DNA of 64,000 nt from Ciceribacter lividus (GTDB lineage Bacteria; Pseudomonadota; Alphaproteobacteria; Rhizobiales; Rhizobiaceae), in the NCBI RefSeq assembly GCF_003337715.1, contig NZ_QPIX01000009.1, positions 62,001 to 126,000 on the forward strand. The letters are read 5' to 3'. This document shows, piece by piece, positions 1 through 6,742 of the stretch. How positions within the stretch are numbered: position 1 is the first letter of the stretch; each line of letters starts with the position of its first letter. A model generated the notes under the pieces. The model was given only the letters and a program-made list of their open reading frames with translations, made no database searches and had not been told where the DNA came from. Position numbers and translations under genes: made by a program.

Positions 1-1
1 A

Positions 2-778
2 GTGGCGCAGGACCGGCTGACGGAGAAGCGGTTCCTGAACGGCTGCGGTATCCCGACCGCGCGGTTCCATGCCGTCGACGATCAGGCGCAGCTCGAGGCG
101 GCGCTTGCCGATTTCGGCGGATGCGGCGTCCTGAAGACCCGCCGCCTCGGCTATGACGGCAAGGGCCAGCGCGTCTTCCGTTCGGCGGACGAAAGCCCCG
201 CCGGCGCCTTCGAAGCCTTGGGCGGCGTGCCGCTGATCCTCGAAAGCTTCGTTCCCTTCGAGCGCGAAATCTCGATCATCGCCGCCCGCGGGACTGACGG
301 TGCGGTCGCCTGCTACGATCCGGCGGAGAACGTCCATCGTGACGGCATTCTCGACACCTCGACGCTGCCCGCCCGTATTTCCGACGCTACGGCGCAGGCC
401 GCCCGCGACGCCGCGAAGAAGCTCCTCGATGCGCTGAACTATGTCGGCGTTGTCGGAATCGAGTTCTTCGTCCTGCCGGACGGCAGCCTCGTCGCCAACG
501 AGATCGCGCCGAGGGTGCACAATTCCGGCCACTGGACGGAGGCGGCCTGCGTCGTCTCGCAGTTCGAGCAGCATATCCGGGCGATCGCCTCCCTGCCGCT
601 CGGCGATCCTCGCCGCCACTCGGACTGCGTGATGACCAACCTCATCGGCGACGACATCCTGCAGGTACCCGACTGGCTTTCGCGCCCCGACGTGCTCGTC
701 CATCTCTACGGAAAGACCGAGTCGCGGCCCGGCCGGAAGATGGGACACGTCACCGAATTGACGGCCGGACGCCGCTGA
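2..778 (+). CDS. purK: PurK, N5-carboxyaminoimidazole ribonucleotide synthase (5' end cut by window)
   Basis: This is the C-terminal 258 residues of an ATP-grasp enzyme. PurK converts AIR, ATP and bicarbonate to N5-CAIR in cytoplasmic purine synthesis. The frame is open to the window edge, and the protein is about 100 residues shorter than usual PurK (around 355), so the GTG at position 2 is not a true start. The ATP-grasp signature LKTRRLGYDGKGQ lies at residues 44-56 and the metal/substrate motif NEIAPRVHNSGHWT at 166-179; both fit PurK rather than other ATP-grasp enzymes. purE would be expected just upstream, outside the window. A hairpin terminator follows at 873-896. Confidence 0.95.
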   Translation: MAQDRLTEKRFLNGCGIPTARFHAVDDQAQLEAALADFGGCGVLKTRRLGYDGKGQRVFRSADESPAGAFEALGGVPLILESFVPFEREISIIAARGTDGAVACYDPAENVHRDGILDTSTLPARISDATAQAARDAAKKLLDALNYVGVVGIEFFVLPDGSLVANEIAPRVHNSGHWTEAACVVSQFEQHIRAIASLPLGDPRRHSDCVMTNLIGDDILQVPDWLSRPDVLVHLYGKTESRPGRKMGHVTELTAGRR

Positions 779-826
779 TAAGGCAGGAAAATCCGGCGCG
801 GAGCGCTGGAAAACCGGTCCAACCGG

Positions 827-856
827 TTGACACGAAGGGCTTTGTCGGGCTATTGG
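827..856 (+). promoter_or_regulatory. Candidate sigma-70 promoter upstream of rpmJ
   Basis: TTGACA (827-832) is followed after 18 bp by TATTGG (851-856). The -35 box is perfect and the -10 box weak. The expected start point lies only about 10 bp before the terminator hairpin at 873-892, so a transcript from here would meet a terminator at once. It may drive rpmJ with read-through or attenuation, or be fortuitous. Confidence 0.35.
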
Positions 857-872
857 CCACCAACCCTAAAGG

Positions 873-896
873 AGCGCGCCCCGCGGCGCGCTTTTG
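873..896 (+). terminator. Rho-independent terminator after purK
   Basis: AGCGCGCC (873-880) pairs with GGCGCGCT (885-892) around loop CCGC, followed by a short T run. It lies between purK and rpmJ. Confidence 0.65.
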
Positions 897-954
897 ATTG
901 TTGAAGACAACGGGCGAATCGAAAGTTCCCCGGCAACCGTTGCGGATCAGGAAA

Positions 955-1080
955 ATGAAGATCAAGAATTCGCTGAAAGCGCTCAAGGCCCGTCATCGCG
1001 ATAACCGTCTGGTTCGCCGCAAGGGTCGCGTCTACATCATCAACAAGCAGAACCCGCGCTTCAAGGCCCGCCAGGGCTGA
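955..1080 (+). CDS. rpmJ: 50S ribosomal protein L36, zinc-free (C-) form
   Basis: A 41-residue basic protein that starts [17 protein letters not shown] and ends NPRFKARQG, as in L36 of the large ribosomal subunit. The four zinc ligands (three Cys and one His) of the canonical C+ form are missing, so this is the zinc-independent paralogue type. The ATG at 955 is preferred over an in-frame TTG at 898 because L36 starts at this point. It stands alone between purK and a TPR gene, outside any ribosomal operon. Confidence 0.95.
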   Translation: MKIKNSLKALKARHRDNRLVRRKGRVYIINKQNPRFKARQG

Positions 1081-1172
1081 TCTGCGGGACGCGTCGCCGT
1101 CGCATGCCATCACCCGGGTTTGCCGGGTTGGATGGAGAGAAGCGACGACTGCGGCCTTCTCTTGATTTTGAT

Positions 1173-1200
1173 TTGAAACATAGCGCAGGCGGTCTATCAT
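1173..1200 (+). promoter_or_regulatory. Candidate promoter giving a near-leaderless mRNA
   Basis: TTGAAA (1173-1178), 16-bp spacer, TATCAT (1195-1200). The expected start point, about 7 bp on, coincides with the ATG at 1207, which has no purine-rich ribosome-binding site in front of it. Confidence 0.45.
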
Positions 1201-1206
1201 AACCGC

Positions 1207-1818
1207 ATGCGCTATTTTCGTTGCACGCTCATGATTGTGGGCCTCCTTGTCGCCTGCGGTCCGGCCCTCTCCCAGGACATCGGCCCCACCTCCACGGAGA
1301 ACGCGGCGACCGAGGCGCAGACGCTCGGTGACGAGTCGGTGAAGGACATCCAGTCGCTCCTGACCGACCTCAAGAGAGAGCGTGACCCGGAAGCGGCGAG
1401 CGAAATCGCCGCGGAGATCACCACCCACTGGAACACCTCCGGCAGCCCGACCATCGACCTCCTGATGCAGTGGGCGTCCGAAGCAATCAAGGAGAAGCGC
1501 AATCCGGCCGCGCTCGACTTCCTCGACCAGGCGATCACGCTGAAGCCGGACTTCGTCGGCGCATGGAACCAGCGCGCCACGCTCCACTACACCATGAACA
1601 ACTACAGCAAGGCGATGTCCGACATCGAGCATGTACTGGCGATCGAGCCGCGCCACTTCGGAGCGCTCGCCGGCATGGCCGCGATCCTTGCCGAGCGTGG
1701 CCGGGAGGAAATGTCGCTGAAGGCGTGGGAACGTTACCTCGAGATCTATCCGACCGACCGCGAAGCGCAGGACCTGGTAACGAAGCTCTCGGAGAAGCTC
1801 GCCGGCAGCCGAACGTGA
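1207..1818 (+). CDS. Exported tetratricopeptide-repeat (TPR) protein
   Basis: A 203-residue protein with an N-terminal export signal. Residues 14-17 read LVAC, which fits a lipobox, while ALSQD a few residues later would also suit signal peptidase I; I cannot choose between lipoprotein and periplasmic protein. From about residue 95 there are at least two TPR-like helical hairpins (LDFLDQAITLKPDFVGAWNQ, then MSDIEHVLAIEPRHFGALAG, then a third with YLEIYPTDREAQ). TPRs are protein-binding scaffolds, so no enzymatic role is claimed. The ATG at 1207 follows a candidate -10 box by only 6 bp and has no Shine-Dalgarno sequence, so the mRNA may be leaderless. Confidence 0.85.
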   Translation: MRYFRCTLMIVGLLVACGPALSQDIGPTSTENAATEAQTLGDESVKDIQSLLTDLKRERDPEAASEIAAEITTHWNTSGSPTIDLLMQWASEAIKEKRNPAALDFLDQAITLKPDFVGAWNQRATLHYTMNNYSKAMSDIEHVLAIEPRHFGALAGMAAILAERGREEMSLKAWERYLEIYPTDREAQDLVTKLSEKLAGSRT

Positions 1819-1918
1819 GTGTGCCTGCGTCGATCCGCATGCCCGGCGCCCCCCTGCCGAACCCCCTTTCCTCGATCCACAGCCTCTGACCCGGCCCCGA
1901 ACCTTCCGGATTCGAATC

Positions 1919-2908
1919 ATGCTCCTTTCCGCCCTCGCCTCCCTTGTCGGTCTCGCATCGCTCTCTGCCGCCGGCACCGCGCTGCGGGCCCGCGCGATCG
2001 AAGAGAACGCCCCCAATATCGGCGAGAAGACTGATCTCGGCGGTTTCGCCGTCAACGCACTGCACGTCCCGGCCGGACGGAATCCGGACCTTCCGCCCAT
2101 TGTCTTCATTCATGGTGCCAGTGGCAATCTGCGCGACCAGGCAACGACGTTCCTGAAACCTCTCCGAGACCGCGCCGAATTGCTCTTCGTAGACCGCCCG
2201 GGCCACGGCTATTCCGAACGCGGCGGTCCGGAAAACGCCTATCCGGACGGCCAGGCGGCGGCCATCGCGCTGCTCATGGAAAAGCGCGGCATCGAGCGGG
2301 CGATCATCGTCGGCCATTCCTTCGGCGGCGCGATCGCGGCGAGCTTCGGCGTTCTGTACCCCGACAAGACCGTGGGCCTGCTGTTCCTTGCGCCAGCGAC
2401 GCATCCCTGGCCGGGTGGCGTGGACTGGTACTATCGCCTGGCCTCCACGCCGGTCCTCGGCCCCCTTTTCTGCCATACGGTGGCGCTGCATGCCGGCATG
2501 GCACGGCTGGAAGCCGCCACCCGCAACGTCTTCGCCCCCAATCCACGTCCCGACACCTATGTCGCAGATACCGCCCCTGCTCTGGTTCTGCGCCCCGCCA
2601 CCTTCCGCGCCAATGCGAAAGATGTCGCCAATCTGCACGGCTATGTGTCGCAGTTCTCGCCCCGCTATCGCGAGATCAGGGCGCCGACGGTGATCGTCAC
2701 GGGTGACAGCGACGACATCGTTCTGGCGCAAATCCATTCGCGCGGGCTTGCCCGCGACATCGAGGGATCCGAACTCGTCTGGATCAAGGGCCTCGGCCAC
2801 AAGCCGGACTATGCCGCACGCCATCTCGCAATTTCGGCGATGGAGAAGATCGCGGGCCGCAAACACGACCTGCAGGCCATGGCGCAGCGGCTGGAGCCGG
2901 AGCGTTGA
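1919..2908 (+). CDS. Alpha/beta-hydrolase fold protein with N-terminal hydrophobic segment
   Basis: A 329-residue serine hydrolase. Residues 1-22 form a hydrophobic signal or anchor. The oxyanion loop HGASGN is followed by the nucleophile elbow GHSFGG with Ser134; the acid is in GDSDD (about 265) and the catalytic His is His294 in GLGHKPD. The triad is complete, so the enzyme should be active, but the substrate cannot be read from sequence; the family includes esterases, lipases, haloperoxidases and haloalkane dehalogenases. It lies 100 bp after the TPR gene on the same strand and ends at a bidirectional terminator shared with pyk. Confidence 0.85.
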   Translation: MLLSALASLVGLASLSAAGTALRARAIEENAPNIGEKTDLGGFAVNALHVPAGRNPDLPPIVFIHGASGNLRDQATTFLKPLRDRAELLFVDRPGHGYSERGGPENAYPDGQAAAIALLMEKRGIERAIIVGHSFGGAIAASFGVLYPDKTVGLLFLAPATHPWPGGVDWYYRLASTPVLGPLFCHTVALHAGMARLEAATRNVFAPNPRPDTYVADTAPALVLRPATFRANAKDVANLHGYVSQFSPRYREIRAPTVIVTGDSDDIVLAQIHSRGLARDIEGSELVWIKGLGHKPDYAARHLAISAMEKIAGRKHDLQAMAQRLEPER

Positions 2909-2990
2909 AGCGGGCGGTGTTGCCGCACCGGCTTCCGCCATGCGGCTGCATGACCGGCAGCCCCACACGAACATCCTTCAATCACGCATG

Positions 2991-3017
2991 AAAAAGCCGC
3001 CCTGAAGGCGGCTTTTC
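2991..3017. terminator. Bidirectional terminator between hydrolase and pyk
   Basis: AAAAAGCCGCC pairs with GGCGGCTTTT around loop TGAA (stem 2993-3002 with 3007-3016). A-run and T-run flank the stem, so it can stop both convergent genes. Confidence 0.85.
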
Positions 3018-3041
3018 GTTCGGCGTTCGTAGCAGAGATCG

Positions 3042-4481
3042 TCAGACGCCGCTCAGGCCGTCCGACCCGATATAGGCGATCCTCAGCATGTTCGTCGAAC
3101 CCGGCGTGCCGAGCGGAACGCCGGCGGAGATGATAACCCGGTCGCCCGGCTTGCCGAAGCCTTCCTGCACGACGATCCGGCAGGCGCGGTTGACCATGTC
3201 GTCGAGGTCGGTCGGCTCTTCCGAGACGACGCAGTGCAGGCCCCATACGACCGAGAGACGGCGTGCCGTCTGGATGACCGGAGAGAGCGCGATGATCGGC
3301 ACCTCGGGACGCTCGCGCGAGGCACGCAGGCCGGTGGTGCCGGACGACGTGTAGCAGACGATAGCCGAAAGCTTCAGCGTCTCGGCGATCTGGCGGGCGG
3401 CGAGCGAGATGGCGTCCGCCCCCGTCGCTTCCGGCTGGGCACGCTGGGCATAGATGATGCCCGGATAGTGCGGTTCGCGCTCCACGGTGAAGGCGATCGA
3501 CGCCATGGTCGAGACGGCTTCCACCGGATACTGGCCGGACGCCGATTCGGCCGACAGCATGATCGCGTCCGCACCTTCGAAAACGGCGGTCGCGACATCG
3601 GAGACTTCCGCACGGGTCGGAACCGGGGCGGAGATCATCGATTCCAGCATCTGGGTCGCGACGACGACCGGCTTGCCGGCCTTGCGGCAGGCGCGGATCA
3701 GCTGCTTCTGCAGGCCCGGAACCGCTTCGAGCGGCATTTCGACACCGAGGTCGCCGCGGGCCACCATCAGCGCGTCGGAGAGCTCGATGATCTCGTCGAT
3801 GCGCTCGATCGCCTGCGGCTTCTCGATCTTGGACATGAGGCCGACGCGGCCGCGTGCCACCTTGCGGACATCCGCGAGATCTTCCGGACGCTGAATGAAG
3901 GAGAGCGCGACCCAATCGACCTCACCGGTCGCGAGCACCGCATCGAGGTCGGAGCGGTCCTTGTCCGTCAGGGCGCCGACGCCGAGCAGCGTGTCGGGCA
4001 GGCTCACGCCCTTGCGGTCGGAGATCTTGGTGCCGGAGACGACCGTCGTGACGATGCTCTTGCCGTCGCATTTTTCCGCACGCAGGTGCAGCTTGCCGTC
4101 GTCGATCAAGAGCCGGTGGCCGGGCTTCACCGCTTCCAGGATTTCCGGATGCGGCAGGTAGACCCGGGTGTTGTCGCCGGGCTCGTCGCGGTTGTCGAGC
4201 GTGAAGGTCTGGCCCGGAACGAGCTCGACGGTGGTCGCCGCGAACTTGCCGACGCGAAGCTTCGGCCCCTGCAGGTCGGCGAGGATGCCGATCGGCCGGC
4301 CGCAGGCCGCCTCGACGCTGCGGATCCGCGCAATCAGGGTGCGCATCACATCATGGCTCGCATGACTCATGTTGATGCGGAAGAGATCTGCACCCGCCTC
4401 GTGCAGCTTTCGGATCATGGATTCTTCGGAGGATGCAGGTCCGAGGGTGGCGAGGATCTTGACCTTGCGGTTACGCTTCAT
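3042..4481 (-). CDS. pyk: Pyruvate kinase
   Basis: A 479-residue enzyme of usual length that makes pyruvate and ATP from phosphoenolpyruvate and ADP in the cytoplasm, the last step of lower glycolysis. Visible signatures are the N-terminal barrel strand KVKILATLGPAS, the active-site SKIEKPQA with Lys218 and Glu220, metal-binding MVARGDLGVE (239-248) and ATQMLESM (275-282). The C-terminal domain from about 350 is complete. The ATG at 4481 overlaps the TGA of the upstream DUF1036 gene by one base (TGATG), so translation is probably coupled; an in-frame TTG at 4484 is less likely. It ends at a bidirectional terminator. Confidence 0.97.
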   Translation of the reverse strand: MKRNRKVKILATLGPASSEESMIRKLHEAGADLFRINMSHASHDVMRTLIARIRSVEAACGRPIGILADLQGPKLRVGKFAATTVELVPGQTFTLDNRDEPGDNTRVYLPHPEILEAVKPGHRLLIDDGKLHLRAEKCDGKSIVTTVVSGTKISDRKGVSLPDTLLGVGALTDKDRSDLDAVLATGEVDWVALSFIQRPEDLADVRKVARGRVGLMSKIEKPQAIERIDEIIELSDALMVARGDLGVEMPLEAVPGLQKQLIRACRKAGKPVVVATQMLESMISAPVPTRAEVSDVATAVFEGADAIMLSAESASGQYPVEAVSTMASIAFTVEREPHYPGIIYAQRAQPEATGADAISLAARQIAETLKLSAIVCYTSSGTTGLRASRERPEVPIIALSPVIQTARRLSVVWGLHCVVSEEPTDLDDMVNRACRIVVQEGFGKPGDRVIISAGVPLGTPGSTNMLRIAYIGSDGLSGV

Positions 4482-4987
4482 CAATTCTGGCTTTCTTGCG
4501 TGCCGGGCGTATCGGAAAGCTGGACCATCCAGCTGCCCTGGCGGCCGGTGTCATATTCCTTGAAGCCCATCTGCTGATAGCCGCGTGCATAGCAATCCTG
4601 TACGCCGACGATCTTGAACTCGTTCTCGGCGACGCACATTTTGATGTCGCCGGCCCAGCGGCCGCCGCGTGCAGCGTCTTCAGCATAGAGATAATAATAA
4701 CGTGATTTGAGCTCGCCCTCGATCAGGGTCGCGCACGTCGCGGCCGGCACTTGCCACCAGCCCTCCGTGACCCACCCTTCCGCGGCGCGATATCCGATGG
4801 CGACGCCGACCAGGTTCTGTGTACCGTTGCAAACCCTGAATTCGGCATGTGCTGCACCAGCCGTCACCAGGGGAGCAAGGAAGGCTCCGGCAATGATCAG
4901 GCACTTCGTGTTGCGCACGCTTCCGCGAGCGCTCTTGGTCGAATTTCGCTTCGGCACGATTTCCGATCGAACTCCATTTTGGTGCAT
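4481..4987 (-). CDS. DUF1036 family secreted protein
   Basis: A 168-residue exported protein. The signal peptide runs to about residue 48 (ends GAAHA, then EFRVCNG), with a rather long basic n-region, so the true start may be a later codon such as the GTG at residue 11. The mature part carries four cysteines (53, 85, 118, 132), suggesting two disulfides in the periplasm. The pattern FRVCN, aromatic GWW, and YYLYAEDA fits DUF1036, a family without known function. The gene overlaps pyk by one base, an odd pairing of an envelope protein with a glycolytic enzyme. Confidence 0.85.
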   Translation of the reverse strand: MHQNGVRSEIVPKRNSTKSARGSVRNTKCLIIAGAFLAPLVTAGAAHAEFRVCNGTQNLVGVAIGYRAAEGWVTEGWWQVPAATCATLIEGELKSRYYYLYAEDAARGGRWAGDIKMCVAENEFKIVGVQDCYARGYQQMGFKEYDTGRQGSWMVQLSDTPGTQESQN

Positions 4988-5092
4988 CGGTTGCTTTCTT
5001 GCGATGATGAGGCGGGAATGTCAACTTAAGTCTAATCGATTAAATTTCAGACCTGAAGCATCGACCGCGATCTTGGCACAAACGTGACGTAT

Positions 5093-5117
5093 GGGAAAGC
5101 TTGCGCTCCGCTTTCCC
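5093..5117 (+). repeat. Inverted repeat upstream of N-formylglutamate amidohydrolase
   Basis: GGGAAAGC (5093-5100) and GCTTTCCC (5110-5117) form an 8-bp stem with a 9-nt loop, 44 bp before the ATG. No T run follows. It could be a leader hairpin or an operator. Confidence 0.4.
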
Positions 5118-5160
5118 CCATGTCATCAAACCGCAAAGCCAAACGGGCACCCCCTCATCC

Positions 5161-5955
5161 ATGCAAGACTTCTCCGCATTCGAAATCATACCCGGCCACT
5201 ATGACAATGGCATGGTGCTGCTGGCCGACCATGCGATGAACCGCCTTCCCGACGAGTACGGCCGGCTCGGACTGCCCGAGGAAGCCTTCCACCGTCACAT
5301 CGCCTACGACATCGGGATCGAAGGCCTGACGCGCCGGCTTGCAGACCGGCTCGGCGTGCCGGCGGTGCTCGGCTGCTTTTCGCGCCTGCTGATCGATCCC
5401 AACCGGGGCGAGGACGACCCCACACTGATCATGAAGATCTCTGACGGAGCGGTCATACCCGGCAACCATCCGATCACGGCGGAGGAATGGCAGAACCGCA
5501 TAGAGCGATTCCACCGGCCGTATCACCGCGCGGTCTCCGAGACGATCGAGGCCGTCGCCGCGGGCTCGGGCAAGGCACCGCTCGTGCTCTCGCTGCACTC
5601 CTTCACGCCGGCCTGGAAGGGCGTTCCCCGCCCCTGGCATGCCGCGGTCCTGTGGGATACCGACGACCGTGTCGTGCACCCGCTCCTCGACGGCCTGTGC
5701 GCCTCCGGCGACCTGGTAATCGGCGACAACGAGCCCTATGACGGCGCCCTCAAGGGCGACACGATGTATCGCCACTGCATGACGAAGGGCATACCCCACG
5801 CGTTGCTCGAGGTGCGGCAGGACCTGATCGGAAGCGAATCGGGCATGGACGCCTGGGCCGACCGGCTGGCACCGATCTTCGCCGCGCTCAACGCCGATCC
5901 GGCGCTGCATGCCTACCGGCGCTTCGCCTCGCGCACCGGCGCCTACGAGACCTGA
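5161..5955 (+). CDS. N-formylglutamate amidohydrolase family protein (copy 1)
   Basis: A 264-residue zinc-dependent amidohydrolase-like protein. Family members release formate from N-formyl-L-glutamate in one route of histidine breakdown, but many rhizobial copies lie away from hut genes and have no proven substrate. Family blocks visible are LLADHAMNRLP near the N-terminus, FSRLLIDPNR, and LSLHSFTP. The ATG at 5161 begins the conserved region; an in-frame TTG at 5101 would add 20 non-conserved residues. It is followed 14 bp later by DUF1244 and then gapR. A second member of the family lies at 39690-40574 on the other strand; the two are clearly divergent. Confidence 0.88.
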   Translation: MQDFSAFEIIPGHYDNGMVLLADHAMNRLPDEYGRLGLPEEAFHRHIAYDIGIEGLTRRLADRLGVPAVLGCFSRLLIDPNRGEDDPTLIMKISDGAVIPGNHPITAEEWQNRIERFHRPYHRAVSETIEAVAAGSGKAPLVLSLHSFTPAWKGVPRPWHAAVLWDTDDRVVHPLLDGLCASGDLVIGDNEPYDGALKGDTMYRHCMTKGIPHALLEVRQDLIGSESGMDAWADRLAPIFAALNADPALHAYRRFASRTGAYET

Positions 5956-5969
5956 GGAGGAGGAAAACC

Positions 5970-6275
5970 GTGACGGATATGACACCCGAACAGCAGAGAG
6001 ATTTCGAAGCCGCAGCCTTCCGCCGGCTGGTCGCCCATCTGAACAAGCGTACCGATGTGCAGAACATCGACCTCATGAACTTTGCGGGCTTCTGCCGCAA
6101 CTGTCTCGCCAACTGGTATCACGACGCCGCCCGCGAGGCGGGTGCCGACCTCTCCAAGGACGAGGCCCGCGAACACGTCTACGGCATGCCCTACGAGGAG
6201 TGGAAAGCGCTTCACCAGAGCGAGGCGAGCGAGGAACAGAAGGCGGCGTTCGAGCGCAACAGGCCGAAGGAATGA
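5970..6275 (+). CDS. DUF1244 family protein
   Basis: A 101-residue acidic cytoplasmic protein. The central motif FCRNCLANWYHDAA and the later YGMPYEEWK are typical of DUF1244, a small helical family found in proteobacteria with no assigned role. The two cysteines of CRNC could bind metal or form a disulfide; this is inference. The start is GTG at 5970, chosen because GGAGGAGG lies just upstream at 5956-5963. It is probably co-transcribed with the amidohydrolase. Confidence 0.88.
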   Translation: MTDMTPEQQRDFEAAAFRRLVAHLNKRTDVQNIDLMNFAGFCRNCLANWYHDAAREAGADLSKDEAREHVYGMPYEEWKALHQSEASEEQKAAFERNRPKE

Positions 6276-6368
6276 GGGCACAGCCGTCGAACCGGTCTTG
6301 ACGCGGGCCGCGCTTCGCGGCAGGTCAGCACCCATCCGAATTCGTTTCCAGAGATACAGGAGAACTTC

Positions 6369-6635
6369 ATGTCTGATGCCCACGGCGTCGCCCGCGACCA
6401 GCTTCGCGCCTTTGTCGAAAGGATCGAGCGGCTGGAAGAAGAAAAGAAGACCATCGCCGACGACATCAAGGATGTCTACGGCGAAGCCAAGGGCATGGGC
6501 TTCGACACCAAGATCCTGAAGAAGGTCATTGCGTTGCGCAAGAAGGACGAACAGGAACGGATGGAAGAGGACCTGATCCTCGACACCTACCTGCATGCAC
6601 TCGGCATGATCGAAAGCCCGCCGGACGAGCAGTAA
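6369..6635 (+). CDS. gapR: GapR, DUF2312/UPF0335 nucleoid-associated protein
   Basis: An 88-residue, highly charged helical protein. The pattern [33 protein letters not shown] and [20 protein letters not shown] is that of DUF2312. In Caulobacter this family member is GapR, an essential DNA-binding protein that encircles overtwisted AT-rich DNA and helps replication and chromosome organisation. The first half is a coiled coil. It sits 93 bp after DUF1244 and ends at a very strong terminator. The family assignment is firm; function here follows from the Caulobacter protein. Confidence 0.92.
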   Translation: MSDAHGVARDQLRAFVERIERLEEEKKTIADDIKDVYGEAKGMGFDTKILKKVIALRKKDEQERMEEDLILDTYLHALGMIESPPDEQ

Positions 6636-6671
6636 AAGTGCGGACGTAAAGCAGCGTCACCGACGAAGAAC

Positions 6672-6709
6672 GAGAAAGCCCGCCGGCGATGCCGGCGGGC
6701 TTTCTCTTT
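6672..6709. terminator. Strong terminator after gapR
   Basis: A perfect 16-bp stem (6672-6687 with 6691-6706) closes a 3-nt loop GAT and is followed by TTTG. It separates gapR (+) from the convergent DUF882 gene (-). Confidence 0.9.
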
Positions 6710-6742
6710 GGGTCACGTTCCTGCTGAAAGCCCCGAATCCCG

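Noticed and set aside
5073..5090. Sigma-54-like promoter TTGGCAC upstream of the first amidohydrolase
   Set aside because: The -24 GG is present, but the dinucleotide 10 bp on is AC instead of GC, so the essential -12 element is missing.
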